Assembly: GCA_038529265.1 (NCBI GenBank) | Contig: JBCBDX010000001.1 | Location: 62,001 to 126,000 of the forward strand | From: JBCBDX01 sp038529265 | GTDB lineage: Bacteria > Pseudomonadota > Alphaproteobacteria > Rhizobiales > Rhizobiaceae | Direction: 5' to 3' | DNA: 64,000 nt | In this document: positions 9,483-18,226 of the stretch, one piece after another | Numbering within the stretch: position 1 is the first letter of the stretch | How the letters are laid out: every line of letters begins with the position of its first letter | The notes under the pieces: model-generated | Database searches by the model: none | Told to the model about the DNA's origin: nothing | Seen by the model: only the letters and a program-made list of their open reading frames with translations | Program-made: the position numbers and the translations under genes

Positions 9483-11113
9483 TTGCGTAGCCTTTGTAGG
9501 TGATGAACCAGACCTGCCGTTGAAACATCACGTTCATCGGTAGGCTCTGTGCCTTGAACAACGGGCAAAAGACCTGTGGCAAGCTCCTTACCCAGTTCAA
9601 CGCCCCATTGATCGAACGCGTTGATGCCGAACATCTGCGCTTCCACGAATACGCGATGTTCATACAGCGCGATCAGGCGTCCCAATGTGAACGGATCCAT
9701 CTTGTCGTAGACGATTGTGAGCGAGGCCCGGTTACCACTGAACACGCGGTGCGGTGCGATCTTTGCAGCTTCATCTTCCGCCATTCCTTTAGCGAGTAGT
9801 TGAGCTTTGGCTTCCGCAAGCGTCCTCCCTTTCATAAGAGCCTCTGATTGAGCGAAACAGTTGGCCAGCAGCAATTCGTGATGAACCGTATGGCTCTCAT
9901 CCTCATGAGCGTTGGCGGCCACCAGAAACTCCACCGGGATTACATCGGTTCCCTGATGAAGTAACTGGAAGAACGCATGTTGGCCGTTGGTGCCGGGTTC
10001 CCCCCAAACAGTTGGGCCAGTGACGGCTGCTTGTTGCCCGTCAATTGTAACGCCCTTACCGTTGGACTCCATGTCTAGCTGCTGCAGATAGGCTGGAAAG
10101 CGAGAAAGCCGTTGATCATAGGGGATGATGGCGCGTGATGTGTAGCCACAGATCACGCGGTGCCACCAACCGATCAGACCGAGCATAATTGGAATGTTCT
10201 TTTTAATCGGCGCTTGTTTGAAATGGTTGTCTATCGCATGCGCGCCATCCAAAAACCGGCCAAACTGGGTTGGCCCGATCGCCAACATAATTGGCAGGCC
10301 GATAGCGCCCCACAGCGAGTAGCGACCGCCAACCCAATCCCAAAATCCAAAGACGCGTTCGGTATTGATGCCGAATGCGGCAACCTTGTCGAGCGCGGTT
10401 GAAACTGCACAAAAGTGTGCATTGACCGCCGCATCGCCGAGCTTCCCGACCAACCAAGTCCGAGCAGTTTTGGCGTTGGTCATGGTTTCAATTGTGGTGA
10501 ACGTCTTCGAGGCAATGACGAAAAGCGTAGTCTCGGCATCTAACGCTTGGAGTGTGTCAGCGATATCCGCGCCGTCCACATTGGAAACAAAGTGACAAGT
10601 CGGACCATCATGATAGGGCGCCAGAGCACCAACGGCCATGGCCGGGCCAAGGTCTGATCCGCCGATACCGATATTGACGATATCAGTAAATGTTTTGCCC
10701 GTTGCGCCTTTCACGCTGCCATCGCGTATGGCGTCGCAGAAGCTTGCCATCCGATCCAAAACGTTATTCACATCTGGCATGACATCTGCGCCGTCAACCG
10801 AAACCGGCGTGTTTGAGCGGTTTCGGAGCGCGGTGTGGAGCACAGCGCGGTCTTCGGTGAAATTGATTTTCTCACCCGCAAACATCGCATCGCGCCTTGC
10901 CTCAACCCCGGCTGCTTGTGCCGCTTCAATGAGCAAATCGACCGATTGTGTTGTGACCAAGCACTTTGACCAATCGAGCAGCAGATCATCGGCAGTTAAG
11001 CTATGATTGGAGAAACGAGCGCTGTCGCTGGAAAATGCAGCACGCATATCCATCGGTACGTCGTTTGCAAAATGATCGGTAAGTTTCGCGATCAGCTCTT
11101 GAGGAACAGCCAC
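9479..11113 (-). CDS. pgi: Glucose-6-phosphate isomerase
   Basis: Interconverts glucose 6-phosphate and fructose 6-phosphate in the cytoplasm; 544 residues, normal for the long bacterial type. Recognisable parts include NIGIGGSDLGP, IASKTFTTIETM, the phosphoglucose isomerase signature WVGGRYSLWGAIG, GQHAFFQLLHQGTDVIPVEF and the C-terminal FDQWGVELGK. Translation begins at a GTG (11113) with AAGGAG 6 bases upstream. The gene converges with the lipoprotein gene and overlaps it by 4 bases, leaving no room for a separate terminator. Confidence 0.96.
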   Translation of the reverse strand: MAVPQELIAKLTDHFANDVPMDMRAAFSSDSARFSNHSLTADDLLLDWSKCLVTTQSVDLLIEAAQAAGVEARRDAMFAGEKINFTEDRAVLHTALRNRSNTPVSVDGADVMPDVNNVLDRMASFCDAIRDGSVKGATGKTFTDIVNIGIGGSDLGPAMAVGALAPYHDGPTCHFVSNVDGADIADTLQALDAETTLFVIASKTFTTIETMTNAKTARTWLVGKLGDAAVNAHFCAVSTALDKVAAFGINTERVFGFWDWVGGRYSLWGAIGLPIMLAIGPTQFGRFLDGAHAIDNHFKQAPIKKNIPIMLGLIGWWHRVICGYTSRAIIPYDQRLSRFPAYLQQLDMESNGKGVTIDGQQAAVTGPTVWGEPGTNGQHAFFQLLHQGTDVIPVEFLVAANAHEDESHTVHHELLLANCFAQSEALMKGRTLAEAKAQLLAKGMAEDEAAKIAPHRVFSGNRASLTIVYDKMDPFTLGRLIALYEHRVFVEAQMFGINAFDQWGVELGKELATGLLPVVQGTEPTDERDVSTAGLVHHLQRLRN

Positions 11114-11153
11114 TCTTATCTCCTTGGAAGGAATTGCCCGAGCGGCTTATCGG

Positions 11154-11600
11154 TCAAGCGCGCGACAACAGCAAGCCCCCGAAGACCATCGCAATGCCGG
11201 CAATGCGTTGCCATGTAATAGCTTGAACAGGAATTCCAAAAGCGCCGATGGCATCCAGAACAAGACCGGCGGTCAACTGCCCCAAGACAGTGGCCGACGC
11301 GATTGTCAGCACACCAACACGCGGTGCGGCCCACAAGATGGCGAAAACATAGTAAGCGCCTAACAGGCCACCGCTCCAGGCCCACCATGGAACGCTTGAT
11401 AGCGCTTCACCGGACGGCAAACCCTTACGTACCATCATCAGAGCGATCAGGAAGATGAAGCCAACGCCAAAGGAGATGGTTGCCGCAGCAATCGGGTCAT
11501 TGATTGTGCGTCCCAGACTGGCATTGATGGGACCTTGCATGGCAAGCATCATGCCCCCGATCATGACAACAATGACAGTTATGAGTGTGGCTGAACTCAT
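11154..11600 (-). CDS. YdcZ/DUF606-type small membrane transporter
   Basis: A 148-residue protein made of five hydrophobic segments (TLITVIVVMIGGMMLAMQG, ATISFGVGFIFLIALMM, AWSGGLLGAYYVFAILW, VLTIASATVLGQLTAGLVL, RIAGIAMVFGGLLLS), the pattern of DUF606/YdcZ half-size members of the drug/metabolite transporter superfamily, which probably work as oligomers. Substrate unknown. ATG 11600 fits the family N-terminus. Its Shine-Dalgarno sequence (AGAGG) is buried in the 3' arm of the fadD terminator hairpin, whose U-run abuts the start codon, so expression should depend on opening or reading through that structure. Confidence 0.78.
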   Translation of the reverse strand: MSSATLITVIVVMIGGMMLAMQGPINASLGRTINDPIAAATISFGVGFIFLIALMMVRKGLPSGEALSSVPWWAWSGGLLGAYYVFAILWAAPRVGVLTIASATVLGQLTAGLVLDAIGAFGIPVQAITWQRIAGIAMVFGGLLLSRA

Positions 11601-11640
11601 AAAAAAACCTCTGACAGACACATGAGTGTTTGCCAGAGGT
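11601..11640 (-). terminator. fadD intrinsic terminator overlapping the next gene's ribosome site
   Basis: On the minus strand a stem of 15 pairs with one mismatch (5' arm ACCTCTGGCAAACAC, loop TCAT, 3' arm GTGTCTGTCAGAGGT, 11607-11640) is followed by six further T residues (11606-11601) that end at the ATG of the YdcZ-type gene. It begins 27 bases after the fadD stop. The AGAGG in the 3' arm is the only plausible Shine-Dalgarno for that gene. Confidence 0.8.
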
Positions 11641-11667
11641 GCTTTGATTCTACCAGCTTCGGTTGGA

Positions 11668-13362
11668 CTAACGAAGCTCTCGGCGCAGGATCTTGCCAAC
11701 ATTTGTTTTGGGCAGTTCATCGCGGAACTCGATGAACTTCGGACGCTTGTAGTTGGTCAGGTTTTCCGCGCAATACGCCTTGATCGTCTCTTCTGTTGTG
11801 TTGTCATCGTTTCGTACAACGAAGAGTTTGACCACTTCACCGGAATGCTCATCAGCGACACCGATAGCTGCCGCTTCAACCACACCCGGACATCCGACGG
11901 CAACTTCTTCAACTTCGTTCGGATAGACATTAAAGCCGGATACAAGGATCATGTCTTTCTTGCGGTCGACAATTTTCACATAGCCGCCATCATCCATGAA
12001 GCCCATATCGCCTGAACGGAAGAATCCATCATCGGTCATCACTTTGGCTGTCTCGTCCGGTCGGTTCCAGTAGCCTGCCATTACTTGTGGGCCGCGAATA
12101 CAGATTTCGCCAACTTCGCCAAGTGGTAACTCAGCACCATCATCATCGCGGATCGAAACATCCGTTGACGGGATAGGCAAGCCGATTGTGCCGGTAAACT
12201 CTTCGCCATCAAAGCGGTTTCCGGTTGCAACAGGCGATGTTTCAGAGAGGCCATAGCCCTCAAAAATCGGAACACCTGTCATTTTCTTCCAGCGCTCTGC
12301 GACTGGCCCTTGTACAGCCATGCCGCCGCCGAATGTCATGCGAAGCTCTGAGAAGTCCAGCTTCTGAAAATCTTCATTGTTCATCAACGCGATGAAAAGC
12401 GTGTTGAGACCGGGGAAGAAGTGGAAGGGCCCTTTTTCAAGCTCTTTGACAAAGGCGGGAATATCGCGCGGATTTGGAATAAGCAGATTATGCCCGCCAA
12501 CGGCCATGCCCATGAATGCATTAACCGTCAGCGCGAAGATATGGTACAGCGGCAGCGCGCAGACAAAGTTCAATTCGTCTGGTTTACCTTTGGCGCGGTA
12601 GCCAACTTCCAACCAGGCTTGAGACTGAGCGATGTTCGACAGGATATTGCTGTGCGTCAGTGTTGCACCTTTTGAGACGCCGGTCGTCCCGCCCGTATAT
12701 TGAAGAAAGGCGACATCTTCCAAACCAGCTTCATGAGCGGTGTAGGCACCGCCGCCCAGCGTAGATTTGAATTTGCTATGGTTCGGCAGGTTCCAAGCTG
12801 GCACCATTTTCTTCACGCGGCGAACAACAAGGTTCACGATGTGACCCTTGAGACCCATCATGTCTCCCATGGCCGTGACGATCATATGTTCTACGCCGGT
12901 TTTGGAAGCAACCTGCTCAAGCGTGTTGGCAAAGTTCTCCAAAATGACGATAGCTTTGGCACCACTGTCGTTGAGTTGGTGTTCCAACTCGCGCGGCGTA
13001 TAGAGTGGATTGACGTTCACCACTGTCAGCCCTGCGCGCAAAACGCCTGCCATCGCGACCGGGTATTGCAATACGTTTGGCATCATGAGCGCAACGCGGT
13101 CACCCTTTTGCAGGCCAAGCCCGAGCAGGTGGGCAGCAAATGCGCTGGATGCTTTGTCTAGCTCGCTGTAGCTGATCGCTTTGCCCATGCAGGAAAAAGC
13201 GGTTCGCGAGCCATACTGGCGGAAACTATGTTCGAGAAACTGACCAAGGTTTGCGTGCTCAAGGGCAGGGATCTCTGCTGGCACACCTTCAGGATAACTC
13301 TTCAGCCACGGTTTAGACGCAGCAATTGATTTTTTTGCCTTCGCGGCACCGGCTGTTACCAT
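11668..13362 (-). CDS. fadD: Long-chain fatty-acyl-CoA ligase (FadD-like)
   Basis: AMP-forming acyl-CoA synthetase of 564 residues that activates free fatty acids to CoA thioesters for beta-oxidation. Motifs include FLQYTGGTTGVSKGATLTH (ATP/AMP site, about residue 215), FEGYGLSETSP, the FRSGDMGFMDDGGYVKIVDRKKDMILVSGFNVYPNEVE core and the C-terminal catalytic lysine region PKTNVGKILRRELR. The start is ATG 13362 because GGGAGGA lies 6 bases upstream; an upstream in-frame TTG would sit inside that ribosome site. A 16-bp ACGT-ACGT operator lies 134 bases upstream and a strong terminator follows. Confidence 0.93.
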   Translation of the reverse strand: MVTAGAAKAKKSIAASKPWLKSYPEGVPAEIPALEHANLGQFLEHSFRQYGSRTAFSCMGKAISYSELDKASSAFAAHLLGLGLQKGDRVALMMPNVLQYPVAMAGVLRAGLTVVNVNPLYTPRELEHQLNDSGAKAIVILENFANTLEQVASKTGVEHMIVTAMGDMMGLKGHIVNLVVRRVKKMVPAWNLPNHSKFKSTLGGGAYTAHEAGLEDVAFLQYTGGTTGVSKGATLTHSNILSNIAQSQAWLEVGYRAKGKPDELNFVCALPLYHIFALTVNAFMGMAVGGHNLLIPNPRDIPAFVKELEKGPFHFFPGLNTLFIALMNNEDFQKLDFSELRMTFGGGMAVQGPVAERWKKMTGVPIFEGYGLSETSPVATGNRFDGEEFTGTIGLPIPSTDVSIRDDDGAELPLGEVGEICIRGPQVMAGYWNRPDETAKVMTDDGFFRSGDMGFMDDGGYVKIVDRKKDMILVSGFNVYPNEVEEVAVGCPGVVEAAAIGVADEHSGEVVKLFVVRNDDNTTEETIKAYCAENLTNYKRPKFIEFRDELPKTNVGKILRRELR

Positions 13363-13495
13363 GATCTCTCCTCCCAAAAGCGATCAAACTATCATTGGTC
13401 TGCAAAGCTGTTCTCTGCCCAGCACTTCACCAACAGATATTGTTCTTTATACGATAGTCATAGGCGTAAACGATCACCAAAACAAGATAATGACT

Positions 13496-13511
13496 TTAAC
13501 GTAAACGTAAA
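13496..13511. promoter_or_regulatory. ACGT-ACGT palindromic operator upstream of fadD (LiuR-like)
   Basis: Sequence TTAACGTAAACGTAAA, an imperfect inverted repeat with the core ACGT-nn-ACGT. A closely similar site stands before the nitronate monooxygenase gene (27514-27529). The form resembles, from memory, operators of the MerR-type regulator LiuR, which controls branched-chain amino acid and acyl-CoA catabolism. No regulator gene of that type is in the window. Confidence 0.5.
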
Positions 13512-13584
13512 AAATTGCGACACCAACAGTCAGTAGCGCATGCTGACTTTACGTTATGAGAAGGAACCTAATGCGGGCTGGTAG

Positions 13585-15192
13585 TCAGCCCACGCCACCG
13601 TACGCAACACCGGAAAGGTCAGCCATATCGCGCTTCCATGTTGTAAGATCGTTCGGGTTGAACTTTGACACGTGATTATGTCCGCACGCACGCGCCATAA
13701 TCTGCATTAGTTCAACGCTGCTGTTAAAGAAGTTTGCCAGCCGCTCGGCTGACTTTTCCACGATGATGCGGCTCACAAGGTGCGGCTTTTGCGTGGCGAT
13801 CCCCACCGGGCAGTTGTTGGTATGACAGGCGCGCATTGCGATGCAGCCAATTGCTTGCATGGCTGCGTTAGAGACGGCAATAGCATCCGCACCCAAAGCC
13901 ATCGCTTTGATAAAGTCCGCAGGCTTTCGCAAACCACCGGTGATGATGAGTGATACATCTGGCTGCGTCGCATCAAGATGGCGTCGTGCCCGTGCCAAGG
14001 CTGGAATGGTCGGAACCGAGATATTGTCTCTAAACAACAGCGGAGCGGCGCCAGTGCCGCCGCCGCGTCCGTCTAATATTATGTAATCGACGCCGACCTC
14101 CAGCGCCGCATCGATATCTTTCTCAATATGCTGGGCGGAGAGCTTGTAGCCGATTGGGATGCCGCCGGTGCGGCCACGAACCTCGTCCGCAAAGTCTTTG
14201 ATCTGTGAGGGTTCGGTCCAGTCCGGAAAACGAGGCGGTGATATTGCGTCCTTGCCTTCGGGTATTTCGCGAACCTGCGCAATTTTTCCGGTGTTTTTAT
14301 GGCCCGGAAGGTGCCCACCTGTTCCTGTCTTGGCCCCTTGGCCGCCCTTGAAATGGAACGCTTGGACATTGGCGAGTTTGTCCCAATCAAATCCAAACTT
14401 GGCGGAAGCAAGCTCGTAGAAATACCGAGAGTTTGCCGCTTGTTCTTCCGGCAGCATACCACCTTCACCGGAACAGATGCCCGTTCCCGCCAGCTCAGCA
14501 CCGCGCGCCATGGCGACTTTGGCTGGTTCCGACAATGCACCAAATGACATGTCTGATACAAAGAGCGGAATATCGAGGTGCAGCGGCTTTTGCGCGTTGG
14601 GCCCGATTACAACGCCGGTTCCAACAGCTTCGTCTTCCAAAAGTGGTGCTGTTTGAAGCTGTGCGGTCAGTAGTTGAATGTCGTCCCATTTGGGCAGTTC
14701 ATCGCGTGGAACACCCATCGAGCCCATCACACCATGGTGGCCAGTCTTCGATGGGCCGTTGCCGGCATATTGCTGAATGAGGCTATTATTGGGCTCTTCG
14801 GCTGTGCCGTGGGAAGTATCAGCGTACAGTCCAAGGTAGGCGTCACGATCAAAAGGCTGCGGATTGTCTTTAGCCCACCCGGCAATCTCGTCCGCATCAA
14901 CCAGGACGTTATCGCCATCAATCCAACTGGAGAATTTCGGGAGCTTCTCCTCATTGGCATATTCAGACACGCCTGTGTCCAGCCTGTAATCCCAATCATG
15001 AACGCCGCAAATCAGATTGCGACCGCGCACGAAGCCATCAGCCATTAGCGCGCCTCGGTGCAAACATCGCCCATAGAATACCGAAACATCGTCGTCGAAG
15101 CGAACAACGACAAGATCCACTTCTGCCACCAGAGCATATTGAGGCTCGCGGTCTGGCAATCGAGCATAGTTAGCAACAACAGTCTCGTTCAT
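13585..15192 (-). CDS. Rieske-domain plus FMN glutamate synthase-domain fusion protein
   Basis: A 535-residue predicted redox enzyme. Residues 1-110 form a Rieske [2Fe-2S] domain with ligands C43-x-H45 and C62-x2-H65. From about residue 170 it is the FMN-binding synthase domain of glutamate synthase family proteins (MSFGALSEPAKVAMARGAELAG, GGQGAKTGTGGHLPGHK, DGRGGGTGAAP). The C-x5-C-x4-C set in GCIAMRACHTNNC matches the [3Fe-4S] ligands of GltS. There is no glutaminase domain, so it is not a complete glutamate synthase; the substrate is unknown. GGGAGGA precedes ATG 15192. Neighbours are fadD and uxuB, which give no clear pathway. Confidence 0.85.
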   Translation of the reverse strand: MNETVVANYARLPDREPQYALVAEVDLVVVRFDDDVSVFYGRCLHRGALMADGFVRGRNLICGVHDWDYRLDTGVSEYANEEKLPKFSSWIDGDNVLVDADEIAGWAKDNPQPFDRDAYLGLYADTSHGTAEEPNNSLIQQYAGNGPSKTGHHGVMGSMGVPRDELPKWDDIQLLTAQLQTAPLLEDEAVGTGVVIGPNAQKPLHLDIPLFVSDMSFGALSEPAKVAMARGAELAGTGICSGEGGMLPEEQAANSRYFYELASAKFGFDWDKLANVQAFHFKGGQGAKTGTGGHLPGHKNTGKIAQVREIPEGKDAISPPRFPDWTEPSQIKDFADEVRGRTGGIPIGYKLSAQHIEKDIDAALEVGVDYIILDGRGGGTGAAPLLFRDNISVPTIPALARARRHLDATQPDVSLIITGGLRKPADFIKAMALGADAIAVSNAAMQAIGCIAMRACHTNNCPVGIATQKPHLVSRIIVEKSAERLANFFNSSVELMQIMARACGHNHVSKFNPNDLTTWKRDMADLSGVAYGGVG

Positions 15193-15245
15193 GGTTCCTC
15201 CCGCTCATGCACGATGAATACACTTGCGCGAAGGTTGCATTTTTG

Positions 15246-15261
15246 TGGCGCTGGCGCCACC
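15246..15261. other. Short GC-rich hairpin between uxuB and the Rieske-GltS gene
   Basis: GTGGCG-CTGG-CGCCAC can form a six-pair stem. It lies just after the uxuB stop on the minus strand but is followed there by A rather than T residues, so it is not a classical terminator. It may stabilise the uxuAC-type message 3' end. Confidence 0.3.
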
Positions 15262-15266
15262 CAGCC

Positions 15267-16697
15267 TCAGTCTTTTATAAACTCAGCTACTGAAGCGCGC
15301 GCGCCCAACGTAACAAGTCGCCGATATGCAGCGGCGACGGCATGTTGAAATTCTGAACTATCTGCCAATTCCTGCGGGAAGACTTCTTCCAAAGTTAGCA
15401 GCGCGTTGACCGTGTCAGACGCGCCTTCACAAATATCTTTGATGCGCCCGGCCAAGGGGTCGCGCACATCAATTGCACCACCACTTTCATCATGGCCACC
15501 GATATAGCGCATCCACCCAGCAACGACCAGGCAGAGGCCCGGTGGCACAAAGCCTTTGGCAAGATTGTCGGTGATAGTGCCTAAGATGCGTTGCGGGAGT
15601 TTTTGACTGCCATCCATTGCGATCTGCCAAGTTCGGTGGCGAACGGTTGGATCGCGATATCGTTGTAGAAGGCCATCACAATAGGCGCCCAAGTCTTCGC
15701 CGTGCGGCTGTTGCAGCGTCGGAATGATTTCATTGTGCCAGAGCTTTTCGCACAGTGATGCAAAGTGCCGATCCGCAACACACTCCGATATGGTTTCATA
15801 GCCCGCCAGATAGCCCAGATAGGCAAGGGCCGAGTGTGTGCCGTTCAGACATCGCAGCTTCATGGTCTCATGCGCGCCGACGGAGGTGACGAATTGCGCG
15901 CCTGCCGTTTCCCAAGCGGGCCGCCCTCCAACAAAATTGTCCTCGATGACCCACTGTCGGAACGCTTCATGGGCAACGCAGGCTGGATCGTAGTATCCAG
16001 CCTCAAAGCCAAGAGTCTCTATATCTTGATCGGTTGTTGCAGGCGTAATGCGATCAACCATCGTCGCTGGAAAGCTGGCGTTTTGCTCAATCCATTCCGC
16101 GAGTTGGCCATCTATAATTCGAGCAAATTCAAGCACCAGCTCGCGCACCAATTGACCATTGGATGGAAGGTTGTCGCAAGATAGAACCGTAAAACCTGGA
16201 AAATCAGCTTTGCGACGCCGAGCAAGCGCACTCACAATAAATCCAATGGCGGATTGGGGACTGTCTGCATGCGCAAGATCATGAATGACATCGGGGTGAT
16301 CAAGGTTCAACCGTCCGGTTGCCGGTTCGTGGCAATAGCCCTTCTCGGTGATGGTCAGTGAAACGATCTTAACCGAAGGATCGGTCATCGCATCCAAAAC
16401 AGCGAAAGGGTCTTCCGCAGCTACTTTCACATCCGCAATCGGCCCTATGATCTCATGTTTGGTTCCCGATTGGGTACGGGTAACGGATGTATAAACACCG
16501 CCTTGTGGAAGCAATTGATCACGTGCGGCGGTGCTTCTCAAACTGACAGCGATTATGCCCCAATCCCCACCCGCATTCTCTATCGCTTCGTGCGTATAGA
16601 CGGCATTGAAAGCGCGGAAAAAAGCACCTGGCCCAAAGTGCACAATGCCGGTCTTGGGTTTTGCTCCATCACGTTTCAGGCGCGGTCGGTTTCTCAT
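15267..16697 (-). CDS. uxuB: D-mannonate oxidoreductase (fructuronate reductase)
   Basis: Mannitol dehydrogenase-family enzyme of 476 residues. It has the N-terminal NAD-binding IVHFGPGAFFRAFNAVYTHE, then SLTITEKGYCH, VLSCDNLPSNG, and the catalytic lysine region MKLRCLNGTHSALAYLG typical of UxuB, UxaB and mannitol dehydrogenase. UxuB is preferred because the gene overlaps uxaC by an ATGA and kdgK is divergent: uxaC makes fructuronate, uxuB reduces it to mannonate, and kdgK phosphorylates the later 2-keto-3-deoxygluconate. No own ribosome site is visible, so translation is probably coupled to uxaC. Mannonate dehydratase (uxuA) is missing here. Confidence 0.85.
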   Translation of the reverse strand: MRNRPRLKRDGAKPKTGIVHFGPGAFFRAFNAVYTHEAIENAGGDWGIIAVSLRSTAARDQLLPQGGVYTSVTRTQSGTKHEIIGPIADVKVAAEDPFAVLDAMTDPSVKIVSLTITEKGYCHEPATGRLNLDHPDVIHDLAHADSPQSAIGFIVSALARRRKADFPGFTVLSCDNLPSNGQLVRELVLEFARIIDGQLAEWIEQNASFPATMVDRITPATTDQDIETLGFEAGYYDPACVAHEAFRQWVIEDNFVGGRPAWETAGAQFVTSVGAHETMKLRCLNGTHSALAYLGYLAGYETISECVADRHFASLCEKLWHNEIIPTLQQPHGEDLGAYCDGLLQRYRDPTVRHRTWQIAMDGSQKLPQRILGTITDNLAKGFVPPGLCLVVAGWMRYIGGHDESGGAIDVRDPLAGRIKDICEGASDTVNALLTLEEVFPQELADSSEFQHAVAAAYRRLVTLGARASVAEFIKD

Positions 16698-18100
16698 AAT
16701 CTGTAGGCAGTTTTTGCAAGGCCATACGCAAGATCAGAAGCAACCGCGAATGCCTCTGATTCACGCAAGCGACCAGTTGCCACCAACGATGCCAGATACG
16801 CGCTATCGCAACGCCGAGATACATCGTGGCGGGCGGGTATGGAGCAGAACGCACGCGTATCATCGTTAAATCCGACGGTGTTATAGAAGCCGCAGGTCTC
16901 AGTCGTCGTTTCTCTAAAGCGTTTGATGCCTTCATAGCTATCAAAAAACCACCAGGGAGGCCCTAGTTTTAGCGCCGGGTAGACACCAGCCAAGGGCGCC
17001 AGCTCTCGGCTGTAGGCAGTCTCGTCCAAGGTGAACATGACGATCGTTAGACCCGGCTCCATGCCAACGGCGTTTAGGAGCGGCTGCAGCGCCGTCACAT
17101 AGTCTGTCGGTCCCGGAATATCGAACCCCTTGTCGCGACCAAATTGATCAAAGACGCTTGTGGCGTGATTACGCCGCGAGCCGGCATGAATTTGCATGGT
17201 GAGCCCGTCTTCAAGGCTCATTTTGGCCATCTCGGTCAGCACCTGCCCGCGAAATGCTTCAGCCTCTTGAGCCGTATGTGTTCCTGCAAGGACTATTGCG
17301 TAGAGTGCCTCTGCCGCCGCCAGCGTCAAATCTTCGGTGCGCGCACTGGGATGTCCATGATCGGTGGCCGTAGCACCATGTGCCTTAAAGTAAGCGCGTC
17401 TTTTCAGATGGGCATTAAGGTAGCCAGCCCAGCTTTGTGTGTCCTCATTTGTCAATTTGCCAAGCTCGGCAACGTTCTGGACAAAATCTTCTTGATCAGG
17501 ATCAGTAACCGCGTCGGGCCGGTAGGTTGTGATGACACGCCCAGTCCAATCGCTTTCAGCTATTTGCCGGTGCCATCTTAAATCGTCCAGCGCGCCTTCT
17601 GTCGTTGCCAGAAGCTCGATGTCGAACCGATCAAAGAGCGCGCGCGGGTGAAACTCCGGTAGTGCCAACTGCGCCTCGATCTGGTCATAAACCGTGTTTG
17701 CGTTTTCGCTGCCAAGCACCTCATCGATGCCGAACACATTCTCAAAAGCATGATCGAGCCAAATGGCAGACGGCGTGCCGCGAAACAGATAATAGTGGTC
17801 AGCGAAACGTTGCCAGATCGCTCGCGGTTCAGTCTCAACAGGATTGCCAATTGCGCGCGCGATGCCTAGGTCAGCCAATGAAACCCCTTGGCTTACCAGC
17901 ATGCGAAAAACATAGTGATCGGGTATGACAAACAGGGCTGCCGGGTTTGGAAAACGCTGATTATCCGCAAACCATCGCGGATCGCAGTGCCCGTGCGGAC
18001 TGATGATCGGCAAGTCTTTGACCGTCTCATAAAGCCGTCGTGCAAGGTCGCGCACTTTCGGTTCCGCAGGAAAAAATCGATCAGGGTGTGTTAGTGGCAT
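16694..18100 (-). CDS. uxaC: Glucuronate (uronate) isomerase
   Basis: Converts glucuronate to fructuronate and galacturonate to tagaturonate. 468 residues, normal length. It shows the metal-binding PISPHGHCDPRWFADN near residue 35, later AHGATATDHGHPS, the QIHAGSRRNHATSVF region, and a C-terminal DDTRAFCSIPARHDVSRR. I placed the start at ATG 18100, which gives the usual MPLTHPDRFFPAEP beginning; the longer frame starts at a TTG (18127) without a ribosome site. First gene of a two-gene operon with uxuB and divergent from kdgK across a 126-base gap. Confidence 0.93.
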   Translation of the reverse strand: MPLTHPDRFFPAEPKVRDLARRLYETVKDLPIISPHGHCDPRWFADNQRFPNPAALFVIPDHYVFRMLVSQGVSLADLGIARAIGNPVETEPRAIWQRFADHYYLFRGTPSAIWLDHAFENVFGIDEVLGSENANTVYDQIEAQLALPEFHPRALFDRFDIELLATTEGALDDLRWHRQIAESDWTGRVITTYRPDAVTDPDQEDFVQNVAELGKLTNEDTQSWAGYLNAHLKRRAYFKAHGATATDHGHPSARTEDLTLAAAEALYAIVLAGTHTAQEAEAFRGQVLTEMAKMSLEDGLTMQIHAGSRRNHATSVFDQFGRDKGFDIPGPTDYVTALQPLLNAVGMEPGLTIVMFTLDETAYSRELAPLAGVYPALKLGPPWWFFDSYEGIKRFRETTTETCGFYNTVGFNDDTRAFCSIPARHDVSRRCDSAYLASLVATGRLRESEAFAVASDLAYGLAKTAYRL

Positions 18101-18211
18101 CAGCCAATCCAATACGACGTCATGCAAGTCTAGTAGGGCGGCCGTTTGCTTGTGTCAAAATTGGTGGTGGCCTAGAAGCTAAGCTCAGTTGTTAATTCTG
18201 TTTGCTAGACG

Positions 18212-18223
18212 AACCACCTGGTT
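18212..18223. promoter_or_regulatory. Possible operator, AACCA-TGGTT inverted repeat before kdgK
   Basis: AACCACCTGGTT ends 3 bases before the kdgK ATG in the uxaC-kdgK divergent promoter region. A GntR- or LacI-type uronate regulator could bind it, but nothing else in the window supports this. Confidence 0.25.
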
Positions 18224-18226
18224 TTC

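Noticed and set aside
13363..13377. Upstream TTG start for fadD
   Set aside because: It would overlap the Shine-Dalgarno (GGGAGGA) of the ATG at 13362.
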